DNA from: an uncultured Clostridia bacterium
GTDB lineage: Bacteria > Bacillota > Clostridia > Peptostreptococcales > Anaerovoracaceae
Length of the DNA stretch: 62,497 bases
Assembly: GCA_938034165.1 (NCBI GenBank)
Contig: CALHKP010000050.1
Location: 1-62,497 of the forward strand
Direction: 5' to 3'
A program made the position numbers and the translations under genes. The number at the start of each line of letters is the position of its first letter. The first letter of the stretch is position 1. Under the pieces are notes generated by a model that saw only the letters and a list, made by a program, of their open reading frames with translations, made no database searches and was not told the origin of the DNA. This document shows, piece after piece, positions 53,212 through 60,092 of this stretch.

Positions 53212-53223
53212 TTTATAGAAATA

Positions 53224-53252
53224 ATCTTACACCTGTTTACTTTTTTTGTCAA
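53224..53252 (-). promoter_or_regulatory. Promoter of the purC-guaA-pyrG-purF operon
   Basis: On the minus strand, a perfect TTGACA (53247-53252) and TAAGAT (53224-53229) are 17 bases apart. No PurBox and no purine riboswitch is seen downstream. Confidence 0.8.
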
Positions 53253-53270
53253 TCCCCCATAATTAATACA

Positions 53271-53296
53271 ACCATATCCGAGAAGTATGGTATAAT
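53271..53296 (+). promoter_or_regulatory. glnA promoter with inverted repeat
   Basis: TATAAT is at 53291-53296. ACCATA (53271-53276) and TATGGT (53286-53291) form an inverted repeat with a nine-base spacer that runs into the -10 box. No clear -35 box is seen, so activation or repression at this repeat is plausible. It is not the TGTNAN7TNACA GlnR site. Confidence 0.5.
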
Positions 53297-53359
53297 ATAA
53301 AATCATTTGATATGTTAAGATTTCAGATTGAAAGACTTTACAGGAAAGCAGGTAGTTTT

Positions 53360-54571
53360 ATGAAATATTCAAAAGAAGAAGTTATGCAATACGTGCAAGA
53401 GGAAGATGTAAAATTCATTAGGCTTGCATTTTGTGATGTATTTGGCAAACAAAAAAATATTTCAATTATGTCAGAAGAACTGTCTCGTGCTTTTGAGTAC
53501 GGAATTGCAATTGATGCATCTGCGATCAAAGGCTTTGGCGACGAAACACATTCTGACCTGCTGCTTCATCCGGATCCTGACACATTGATATCTCTTCCCT
53601 GGAGACCGGAACGAGGCCGTGTAGCTCGAATGTTTTGCAGCATTTCTTACCCTGACGGTAAAATATTTGAATGCGATTCCCGCTCCATCCTAAAACAGGC
53701 TGTCCGGAATGCAGAAAAAGAAGGCTTACGGTTTTTCTTTGGTCCGGAACAGGAATTTTATCTCTTCAAACTGGATAACAACGGAAACCCAACCAAAGAA
53801 CCTTATGACAATGCCTGTTATATGGACATTGCCCCTGAAGACAGAGGTGAAAATATACGCCGAGAAATCTGCCTGATTCTCGAGCAAATGGGAATCCATC
53901 CCGAAAGTTCCCATCACGAAGAAGGACCCGGTCAAAATGAAATTGATTTCAGATATTCGGATCCGCTGACTGCCGCTGACCAGGCCATGACATTTCAGAC
54001 TGTGGTAAAAACCGTGGCTTACCGTAATGGATTACATGCCGATTTCAGCCCAAAACCTCTGGAGAATAAGCCAGGCAACGGTTTTCATATCAATATGTCT
54101 GTGCAATCTGCAGATAACACCGATAAGATGAATCTTATGATTGCCGGTATCCTTTCAAAAACCGCTGAAATGACACTTTTCTTAAATCCACATCAAGATT
54201 CCTACAAGCGTTTTGACAGCAACAAGGCTCCCGGTTATATTTCCTGGTCAAGCGAAAACCGCTCACAACTAATAAGAGTTCCGGCCGCCTTTGGAGAATA
54301 CAGACGTGCAGAGCTACGTTCTCCAGACCCTTCGGCTAATCCTTACCTTGCCTTTGCGTTAATGATTTATGCCGGAATTTATGGAATAAAAAACAGTTTA
54401 CCTTTGCAAAAACCTGATGATATCAATCTTTTTACTGCTGATGAAAATACCCTTGCAAGGTTTGAATCTTTACCGAAAGACCTAGAAACTGCACGCACAC
54501 TGGCAAGTAACAGCAGTTTTATAAATGAACACGTTCCGGATACTTTACTGAAAATTTATTGTAACAGATAG
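53360..54571 (+). CDS. glnA: Glutamine synthetase, type I (short form)
   Basis: A 403-residue enzyme that makes glutamine from glutamate and ammonia. FCDVFGKQKNISI in the N-terminal domain, FFGPEQEFYLF and NEIDFRY with metal-binding glutamates, PGNGFHINMS with the catalytic histidine, and ENRSQLIRVP are present. It is shorter than the usual 440-470. ATG at 53360, behind an AGG-containing site, starts the conserved part; the frame is open for 16 more codons upstream. The next gene codes for an ANTAR protein, an arrangement that suggests nitrogen-linked antitermination. Confidence 0.93.
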   Translation: MKYSKEEVMQYVQEEDVKFIRLAFCDVFGKQKNISIMSEELSRAFEYGIAIDASAIKGFGDETHSDLLLHPDPDTLISLPWRPERGRVARMFCSISYPDGKIFECDSRSILKQAVRNAEKEGLRFFFGPEQEFYLFKLDNNGNPTKEPYDNACYMDIAPEDRGENIRREICLILEQMGIHPESSHHEEGPGQNEIDFRYSDPLTAADQAMTFQTVVKTVAYRNGLHADFSPKPLENKPGNGFHINMSVQSADNTDKMNLMIAGILSKTAEMTLFLNPHQDSYKRFDSNKAPGYISWSSENRSQLIRVPAAFGEYRRAELRSPDPSANPYLAFALMIYAGIYGIKNSLPLQKPDDINLFTADENTLARFESLPKDLETARTLASNSSFINEHVPDTLLKIYCNR

Positions 54572-54604
54572 TAAAAATGGCGAAAGAACAGGAGGTGAAG
54601 CCAC

Positions 54605-55189
54605 ATGAGTCTAAAAGAACGCGTCTACAGCATGCTTATTGTGTCGGCATCCGACAGCTTCACCTCGGCCTTTGTTTCTTTGCTGCCAAAATCAAGATAC
54701 AATCCTGTTACCTCTGTTTCGGATATCAGCGCTGCCAAAAGAAATTCAGCAGAAAAAACTTTTGATTTTATCATCATCAACGCACCTCTGCCTGATGGTT
54801 CTGCAGATAGGTTTGCAATCGACTCTTGCACCGGTTTGCAATCTGCGGTTCTGCTGCTTGTAAGCAATGATATTCACGCCTATGTTCACGACCAGGTTGC
54901 TAAATACGGAGTTTTTACTTTGCCAAAACCTATTGAAAAATCAACATTGATTCACGCCCTTGGCTGGCTGGAAAGTGCGCGGGAGCGCTTAAGACAGTTT
55001 GAAAAAAAATCGATTTCTATTGAAGATAAAATGGCTGAAATCCGCCTTATCAACAAAGCAAAATGGTTGTTAATCAGTGAGCTTCACATGAGTGAAGCCG
55101 ATGCCCATCGCTATCTTGAAAAACAAGCCATGGATAGATGCATGTCAAGAAAATCTGTGGCAGAAGAAATCATCAAGGCTTACCAATAG
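54605..55189 (+). CDS. ANTAR-domain antiterminator with a degenerate receiver
   Basis: A 194-residue regulator. Residues 1-115 have a receiver-like fold that ends in the conserved lysine of FTLPKPI. The phospho-acceptor aspartate is N59 (FIIINAPLP) and the acidic pair is missing (LIVSASD), so phosphorylation is unlikely. A short coiled coil follows (about 118-135). Residues about 138-192 are the ANTAR RNA-binding domain (RLINKAKWLLISELHMSEADAHRYLEKQAM). ANTAR proteins bind paired hairpins to prevent termination. It follows glnA by 33 bases, with a strong AGGAGGTGAAGCCAC site. Confidence 0.88.
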   Translation: MSLKERVYSMLIVSASDSFTSAFVSLLPKSRYNPVTSVSDISAAKRNSAEKTFDFIIINAPLPDGSADRFAIDSCTGLQSAVLLLVSNDIHAYVHDQVAKYGVFTLPKPIEKSTLIHALGWLESARERLRQFEKKSISIEDKMAEIRLINKAKWLLISELHMSEADAHRYLEKQAMDRCMSRKSVAEEIIKAYQ

Positions 55190-55238
55190 AACTAGGGACC
55201 TTCTTTAGGCCTAGCTCTATTCTTACTTGGCTCGCGCT

Positions 55239-55270
55239 CAGTTCTCTCTCAGTTCTCTCTCAGTTCTCTC
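55239..55270 (+). repeat. Short tandem repeat, 11-bp unit
   Basis: CAGTTCTCTCT is repeated at 55239-55249 and 55250-55260, with a ten-base third unit at 55261-55270. Such a tract is prone to slip in copying. Confidence 0.75.
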
Positions 55271-55381
55271 AGTCGATTGCTGTCGACCATTGCATGTTTC
55301 CATCCTTGTTTCGCCTCACTTCGTCGAGTAGCATCGACACCGGCATGCTTTTCATCTATGCTTGGTCGACAGTAATCGACT
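55271..55381. repeat. Large inverted repeat with inner hairpin
   Basis: AGTCGATTGCTGTCGACCA (55271-55289) and TGGTCGACAGTAATCGACT (55363-55381) are inverted copies matching at 18 of 19 positions. The loop of about 73 bases includes GTCGAGTAGCATCGAC, itself nearly palindromic. Not coding; no terminator T run. Confidence 0.7.
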
Positions 55382-55420
55382 AAGATGCGTAATTTAGACT
55401 AGCTTCGGCCTCTTCGTCGA

Positions 55421-55616
55421 CCGCCATAAACTACAAATGAGTCAAAAACAGTGCTGATTCTAATAGTCGCAATCTGCGCTGTCTTTTTACGAGCTTGACT
55501 AAGCGCAGATTGCCACATCTTCAAATCGTACTGTAAAATTTGGCTCCTCAATAAGCGCAGATTTAAGCTATGGAAAGCCACGCTTATTTTCCTCGCCAAA
55601 TTCTCCTTTCTATTGA
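55421..55616 (-). repeat. Dispersed structured repeat, copy B
   Basis: The reverse complement of this stretch matches copy A (60-240) at about 85%. The nested inverted repeats are kept: AATTTGGC with GCCAAATT enclosing AATAAGCG with CGCTTATT, and a perfect 12-base pair GCAATCTGCGCT with AGCGCAGATTGC. It begins with GTCGACCGCCAT, shared with copy C. Confidence 0.85.
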
Positions 55617-55684
55617 TGAAAGGAGACAAAAATCGAGGATTTTTGTTGAAAATCCAACATATCTCTCAGTGCATATTTTTATTT

Positions 55685-55769
55685 TGCCAAATCGCGCTTA
55701 GTTGCAAGCAAAAAATATAAGCGTGAATTGGCATTTTTGTAGATAGCGCTGAGTTCGGTGCATCTAACC
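55685..55769 (+). repeat. Diverged relative of the dispersed repeat
   Basis: TGCCAA (55685-55690) and TTGGCA (55728-55733) enclose CGCGCTTA (55693-55700) and TAAGCGTG (55718-55725), the same motifs as in copies A and B although the rest differs. The following GCGCTGAGTTCGGTGCATCTAACC resembles the end of copy C. The remaining bases, to about 55950, show no gene. Confidence 0.5.
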
Positions 55770-55952
55770 ACCACCACAGAACACGTTAGCACTAACTAAC
55801 TTCTCAAACTCACTTTAAATCAGGGTGTTAGAAGTTGTTAAGCCTCCTTCCTACTCATAGCCCCCAGTGTTGCGCCTAACCTTGTGCCTTGATGCACCGA
55901 AAATATGGAAAGCGGGGGACCTACCTTTCCTCTTCCGGTCTCTGCCGCCGTA

Positions 55953-55983
55953 GATTCCAGCCAAATCAAAGATTTGGGGAATC
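55953..55983. other. Hairpin upstream of the tsf terminator
   Basis: GATTCC-AG-CCAAATC pairs with GATTTGG-GGAATC around an AAA loop. It lies between two copies of the motif GGGGGACCTACC (about 55915 and 55989). Confidence 0.55.
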
Positions 55984-55988
55984 CTGAC

Positions 55989-56062
55989 GGGGGACCTACC
56001 ATCAATTTGCAATAAAAAAGAGCGCTTTCGCGCTCTTTAATTGCAAATTGGGTTAGGTCTCC
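55989..56062 (-). terminator. Terminator of rpsB-tsf inside a nested inverted repeat
   Basis: The core is AGAGCGC with a GAAA loop and GCGCTCT, followed by a T run on the minus strand. It is wrapped by CAATTTGCAAT with ATTGCAAATTG, and again by GGGGGACCTA (55989-55998) with TAGGTCTCCC (56054-56063), so about 75 bases fold as one rod reaching the tsf stop codon. Confidence 0.8.
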
Positions 56063-57166
56063 CTATTTCTGGGCTGCAGCAGCCTGCTGTGCAGCTACTT
56101 CTGCTGCAAAGTCTTCTTCTTTCTTTTCGATTCCTTCGCCTACTTCGAAACGAACTACTCTAGCAATTGAAAGATCTTTGCTTACTGATTCCAGATATTT
56201 AGCAACTGTCTGCTTACCATCTTCTGCTCTTACATATGTCTGATCTAACAGGCAAATGTCCTTTAACTGCTTTGAAACTCTTCCTTCTACAAGTCCTGTG
56301 AAAATTTTGTTTCCTGCAATTTCAGCCTTATCAGCAACAGCTAATCCGGCTAACTTAGCCTTAGCGTCTTCTGATAGGAAGTTTGGTAAGTAGTTGAAGT
56401 TAAAGCTCTTATCATTTCTCTTTTCTTCAAGAATTGCAACATCTTCTGCTGCCCATACACCGTCAACAGCTTTGTCTAATAAAGCGTTTAGGATTGGCTT
56501 AGGAAGTGTAAATGGATCGTTTAATGCACTTTCAAGTGTAATGTCGTGCATCTTAGCAAGTTCTTCGCTTGAAATATCGTTTCTGCTTACGTACTGCGGA
56601 TTCATTGCAGCAACCTGCATAGCGATGTTAGTTAAAGCTTCTCTTACAGCATCAGTGTCTTCTCCGTTACCTGCAACGATTGCACCGATTCTTCCACCAC
56701 CGTGAACGTATGAAGTAAGAACATCAGCAGAAACCTTTTCGATTCTTCTTACTGACATGTTTTCACCGATCTTAGCGATCTTAGCGTTTAAAGCATCCTG
56801 AACTGTTGATTCTCCAAAGCTCATAGCCTTGAAAGCTTCGATATCAGCAGATTCAGCAGTTAATGCTAATTTAGCTAAATCTTCTACAAATGTTACGAAT
56901 TCTTCGTTCTTGGAAACGAAGTCTGTTTCAGAGTTTACTTCTACGATTGCAGCAGTCTTGTGATCATCAGCAAATGCGATTTTTACAAGACCTTCAGCAG
57001 CAACTCTTCCTGCCTTCTTTGCAGCCTTTGCAAGTCCCTTTTCCTTTAGGTAATCAACTGCGGCTTCAATGTTACCATCAGTTTCAACAAGAGCCTTTTT
57101 GCAATCCATCATGCCGGCACCTGTCATATCTCTTAATTCTTTTACCATTTTAGCAGTTACAGCCAT
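56063..57166 (-). CDS. tsf: Elongation factor Ts
   Basis: A 367-residue nucleotide exchange factor for EF-Tu. The N-terminal UBA-like part (VKELRDMTGAGMMDCKKALVETDGNIEAAVDYLKEKG) and NSETDFVSKNEEF are typical. The usual bacterial protein is near 290-310 residues; the extra length lies at about residues 208-285 (LNDPFTLPKPILNALLDKAV and following), between MHDI and GLVEGRVSKQLKDICLLDQ. The C-terminus ends in an alanine/glutamine-rich tail. It follows rpsB by 19 bases and ends at a strong terminator. Confidence 0.94.
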   Translation of the reverse strand: MAVTAKMVKELRDMTGAGMMDCKKALVETDGNIEAAVDYLKEKGLAKAAKKAGRVAAEGLVKIAFADDHKTAAIVEVNSETDFVSKNEEFVTFVEDLAKLALTAESADIEAFKAMSFGESTVQDALNAKIAKIGENMSVRRIEKVSADVLTSYVHGGGRIGAIVAGNGEDTDAVREALTNIAMQVAAMNPQYVSRNDISSEELAKMHDITLESALNDPFTLPKPILNALLDKAVDGVWAAEDVAILEEKRNDKSFNFNYLPNFLSEDAKAKLAGLAVADKAEIAGNKIFTGLVEGRVSKQLKDICLLDQTYVRAEDGKQTVAKYLESVSKDLSIARVVRFEVGEGIEKKEEDFAAEVAAQQAAAAQK

Positions 57167-57185
57167 CTTAATGTCCTCCTATAAA

Positions 57186-57917
57186 CTATTCAGCGTCTGC
57201 TGCTGTTTCTTCAGTAGTACCTTCATCAAAGCTTTCGCCCTGGTTAGCTTCGATAACAGCATCTGCCATTCTTCCTGAAATAAGTTTTACTGCTCTGATA
57301 GCATCATCGTTTGCAGGAATGATGTAGTCAACATCGTCTGGATCGCAGTTAGTATCAACGATACCGATGATTGGAATTCCAAGAATTCTAGCTTCTTTAA
57401 CAGCGATTCTTTCTTTCTTAGGGTCAACGATGAATAATGCACCAGGCATTCCCTTCATGTCTTTGATTCCGCCTAAGTATTTTTCAAGCTTATCTCTTTC
57501 AGCTCTCAGCTTAATAACTTCTTTCTTTGAAAGCTTTTCAAAAGTTCCGTCTTCTTCCATAGTGTTGATGTCGTTCAGTCTCTTGATTCTTCCGCTGATT
57601 GTCTTGTAGTTAGTAAGCATTCCGCCAAGCCATCTTTCGCTAACAAAGTACTGTCCGCATCTTGTTGCTTCGTCTTTGATTGCGTTCTGAGCCTGTTTTT
57701 TAGTTCCTACGAACAGGATTGGTTTGCCTGTTGCTGCAACTTCCTTCATGAAAGCGTAAGCTTCGTCGATCTTCTTAACTGTCTTCTGAAGGTCGATGAT
57801 GTAGATTCCGTTTCTTTCTGTGAAGATATAAGGAGCCATTTTAGGGTTCCATCTTCTTGTCTGGTGACCAAAGTGCACACCTGCTTCTAATAACTGTTTC
57901 ATTGAAATTACTGACAT
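57186..57917 (-). CDS. rpsB: 30S ribosomal protein S2
   Basis: A 243-residue small-subunit protein. MSVISMKQLLEAGVHFGHQTRRWNPKM at the start, FVGTKKQAQ, RWLGGMLTN and GIPIIGIVDTNCDPD are family motifs; an acidic tail follows. A folded leader precedes it and tsf follows, the standard bacterial order. Confidence 0.97.
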   Translation of the reverse strand: MSVISMKQLLEAGVHFGHQTRRWNPKMAPYIFTERNGIYIIDLQKTVKKIDEAYAFMKEVAATGKPILFVGTKKQAQNAIKDEATRCGQYFVSERWLGGMLTNYKTISGRIKRLNDINTMEEDGTFEKLSKKEVIKLRAERDKLEKYLGGIKDMKGMPGALFIVDPKKERIAVKEARILGIPIIGIVDTNCDPDDVDYIIPANDDAIRAVKLISGRMADAVIEANQGESFDEGTTEETAADAE

Positions 57918-57953
57918 TTTTTAATCCTCCTGGTTTTTCTCTTCCACTCAGGT

Positions 57954-58029
57954 TCTGCCTGCATAAAACTGCCTGACGGCTGTCAGAAAAGCTCTATCTG
58001 TATTACATCATACAGATTCGTTTAGGCAG
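57954..58029 (-). ncRNA. Folded leader of rpsB, candidate ribosomal-protein autoregulatory RNA
   Basis: Read on the minus strand, CTGCCT (58029-58024) can pair with either of two AGGCAG copies (57974-57969 and 57960-57955). Between them are a perfect ATCTGTAT/ATACAGAT hairpin (57996-58017) and a GTCAG/CTGAC-type hairpin (57973-57986) that overlaps one AGGCAG. Mutually exclusive pairings just ahead of the GGAGG site suit feedback by S2. Confidence 0.5.
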
Positions 58030-58101
58030 CACCATATTGTGCGGCCGCCCGAGTGTGTATATTAAAATAAACAAATAATGGTTCTAAGCGAACCGCTATT
58101 A

Positions 58102-58130
58102 ATTATACGCTAATTGTATTGAAATTGCAA
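58102..58130 (-). promoter_or_regulatory. Promoter of rpsB-tsf
   Basis: On the minus strand, TTGCAA (58125-58130) and a perfect TATAAT (58102-58107) are 17 bases apart, leaving a leader of about 175 bases before rpsB. Confidence 0.75.
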
Positions 58131-58233
58131 TCTTTTTTTTGCTTCTAAGCGCTATGTTTTTTGCATTTTTTATAAAAATCGCCTATTTGCGTTGCACGGC
58201 GCTTTTTTCAGATCCTACCGGAAATCAAAACTA

Positions 58234-58261
58234 ACAAAAAAGAAGGCATTTTTCAATGCCC
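58234..58261 (-). terminator. Terminator of the gmk-rpoZ operon
   Basis: On the minus strand, GGCATT, a GAAA loop and AATGCC form a stem followed by TTCTTTTTT, nine bases beyond the rpoZ stop codon. Confidence 0.85.
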
Positions 58262-58270
58262 TCCCAGATT

Positions 58271-58468
58271 CTATTCGTCTCTCTTGTAAGTGATTAAATC
58301 TTCTGCGATTTCGTGTGCTGCAATTGATACCGGTTTGTTGATCGGACAGCTGCTTGTTAATACAGGTTTGCCGTCGATGATATCTCTTGCTCTCTTTGCA
58401 GCCATAATAACAAGTGTATAACGGCTGTCTGCTTTTTCTCTAATAGTGTTTATGGATGGGTTTAGCAT
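58271..58468 (-). CDS. rpoZ: RNA polymerase omega subunit
   Basis: A 65-residue subunit that helps assemble RNA polymerase. NPSINTIREKADSRYTLVIMAAKRARDI is the conserved core. It follows gmk by three bases, the order common in Firmicutes. Confidence 0.93.
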   Translation of the reverse strand: MLNPSINTIREKADSRYTLVIMAAKRARDIIDGKPVLTSSCPINKPVSIAAHEIAEDLITYKRDE

Positions 58469-58471
58469 CGT

Positions 58472-59086
58472 TTATTCCTCCTCATACCTTTTTATCAGTT
58501 CATCTATGTCTTTTGAAACTCTGGAATGTTCAGCCACAGTAATTGCTTTTACTCTCTCTACGGCTTCTTCCAGATCTCCATTTACTACACAGTAGTCATA
58601 TCTGTCAACATATGAAAGCTCGCTCATTGTCTTGGAAAGTCTCATGTTTATCACTTCTTCAGTTTCAGTTCCGCGACCTGCAAGTCTCTTGCGAAGCTCT
58701 GACATTGACGGTGGCATAACAAAGATAAAAATTCCGTCCGGATAATTTTTCTTTACGTTCATTGCGCCCTGAATATCAATTTCCAGAACTACGTCAATAC
58801 CTTGTTCAAGCTTTTCCTGAACTCTTTTCTTTGGAGTTCCGTAAAAATTCCCATAAACTTCCGCATGTTCAAGGAATCCGTCTTCTTCTACAGTTTTCAA
58901 AAAAGTTTCTTTGTCCAGGAAGAAATAGCTTATGCCATCTTCTTCTCCAGGCCTAGGTTCTCTTGTTGTAGCTGAAATAGAAAGTTCAAGGTCTGTCTCT
59001 TCTAAAAGTCTTTTGCAGATTGTACCTTTGCCTGCACCTGAAGGTCCCGATATTACAAATAGTTTTCCCGGATGCTTAAGATTCAT
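58472..59086 (-). CDS. gmk: Guanylate kinase
   Basis: A 204-residue enzyme that phosphorylates GMP to GDP. SGPSGAGKGT is the P-loop, TTREPRPGEEDG and YGNFYGTP bind the guanine nucleotide, and DIQGAMNVK is Walker B. The small regulator gene remA (DUF370), often found between yicC and gmk, is absent; only 70 bases separate them. Confidence 0.95.
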   Translation of the reverse strand: MNLKHPGKLFVISGPSGAGKGTICKRLLEETDLELSISATTREPRPGEEDGISYFFLDKETFLKTVEEDGFLEHAEVYGNFYGTPKKRVQEKLEQGIDVVLEIDIQGAMNVKKNYPDGIFIFVMPPSMSELRKRLAGRGTETEEVINMRLSKTMSELSYVDRYDYCVVNGDLEEAVERVKAITVAEHSRVSKDIDELIKRYEEE

Positions 59087-59156
59087 ATGTATCTAATCTC
59101 CTATCTGATTTCGTTGAAAAAATATTATAACACCTCAGCGGCTATATTTCAAGGGG

Positions 59157-60041
59157 TTACTCTACGTTCTGAACCTGTTCTCTGATTTTTTCCACTTCGG
59201 CCTTAACCTTAAGCATGAGGTTTGTGATTTCGATATCGTTTGCCTTTGACCCAATAGTGTTTGCCTCTCTGTTCATTTCCTGAACGAGGAAGTCAAGTTT
59301 CTTGCCTTCCGGCTGGCGGCTGTTTTCGATAATTGACTTCATCTGCTCCATGTGGCTGTAAAGTCTTGTAAGTTCCTCTGCAATGCTGCATTTGTCAGCA
59401 AAAATAGCTGCTTCTACCAAGATTCTGTCCTCAGGAACAGTCACGCTTGAACCGATAAGCTCCTGAATTCTGTTCTTCAATTTTTCTGTGTAAGCCTTTG
59501 GAACTTCGTCTGCACGTTCTTCTATCTTAGCTACGAGTCCTTTGATTGTTTCCCCGCGTCCTATCAGATCCTCTGCAAGTTTTTCGCCCTCTACGGCTCT
59601 CATTGCCTCGAGGTTTTCTGCCGCAGCTCTTACAGGATTCAGAATCGCAGCTGTCATTTCCTCTTCGTCATCAACATCCGGTACAGGCTTGATTACATCA
59701 GGAAGAGATGCCAGATATTCCAAAGTGATTTCACCGTCAAGGTCAAATTCTTCCTTTAAAGTCTTAAGGTTATCAAAATACTGCTTTGCCACCATTGAAT
59801 TCAATTTTACGGTAACATCATTTTCTGTTATATTTTCGACCATTACCGAAACATCGATTTTTCCGCGCTTGATTTTTTCTTTTATTGCTGTCTTGATTTT
59901 GTCCTCAACAAAAGAATATCGTCTCGGCATTTTGATACTTATATCGCAATATCTGTGATTAACAGACTTGATTTCTACTGTAATATTTCTTTTTCCATCG
60001 CTGTATTCGGCTCTTCCAAAGCCTGTCATGCTTTTTATCAT
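59157..60041 (-). CDS. yicC: YicC-family endoribonuclease
   Basis: A 294-residue protein of the YicC/YloC family, members of which act as RNases. MIKSMTGFGRAEYSDGKRNITVEIKSVNHRYCDI opens the protein, and KKLDFLVQEMNREANTIGSKANDIEI near the end is the diagnostic block. Length is normal. It is upstream of gmk-rpoZ on the same strand and probably co-transcribed. Confidence 0.93.
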   Translation of the reverse strand: MIKSMTGFGRAEYSDGKRNITVEIKSVNHRYCDISIKMPRRYSFVEDKIKTAIKEKIKRGKIDVSVMVENITENDVTVKLNSMVAKQYFDNLKTLKEEFDLDGEITLEYLASLPDVIKPVPDVDDEEEMTAAILNPVRAAAENLEAMRAVEGEKLAEDLIGRGETIKGLVAKIEERADEVPKAYTEKLKNRIQELIGSSVTVPEDRILVEAAIFADKCSIAEELTRLYSHMEQMKSIIENSRQPEGKKLDFLVQEMNREANTIGSKANDIEITNLMLKVKAEVEKIREQVQNVE

Positions 60042-60092
60042 TTGTGCAACCTCTCACTGAAATAATATAACAATTCATACACAACTATTTTA

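Noticed and set aside
53116..53223. Purine or PRPP riboswitch in the purC leader
   Set aside because: The leader from the -10 box is too short for an aptamer, and the conserved purine riboswitch loops are absent.
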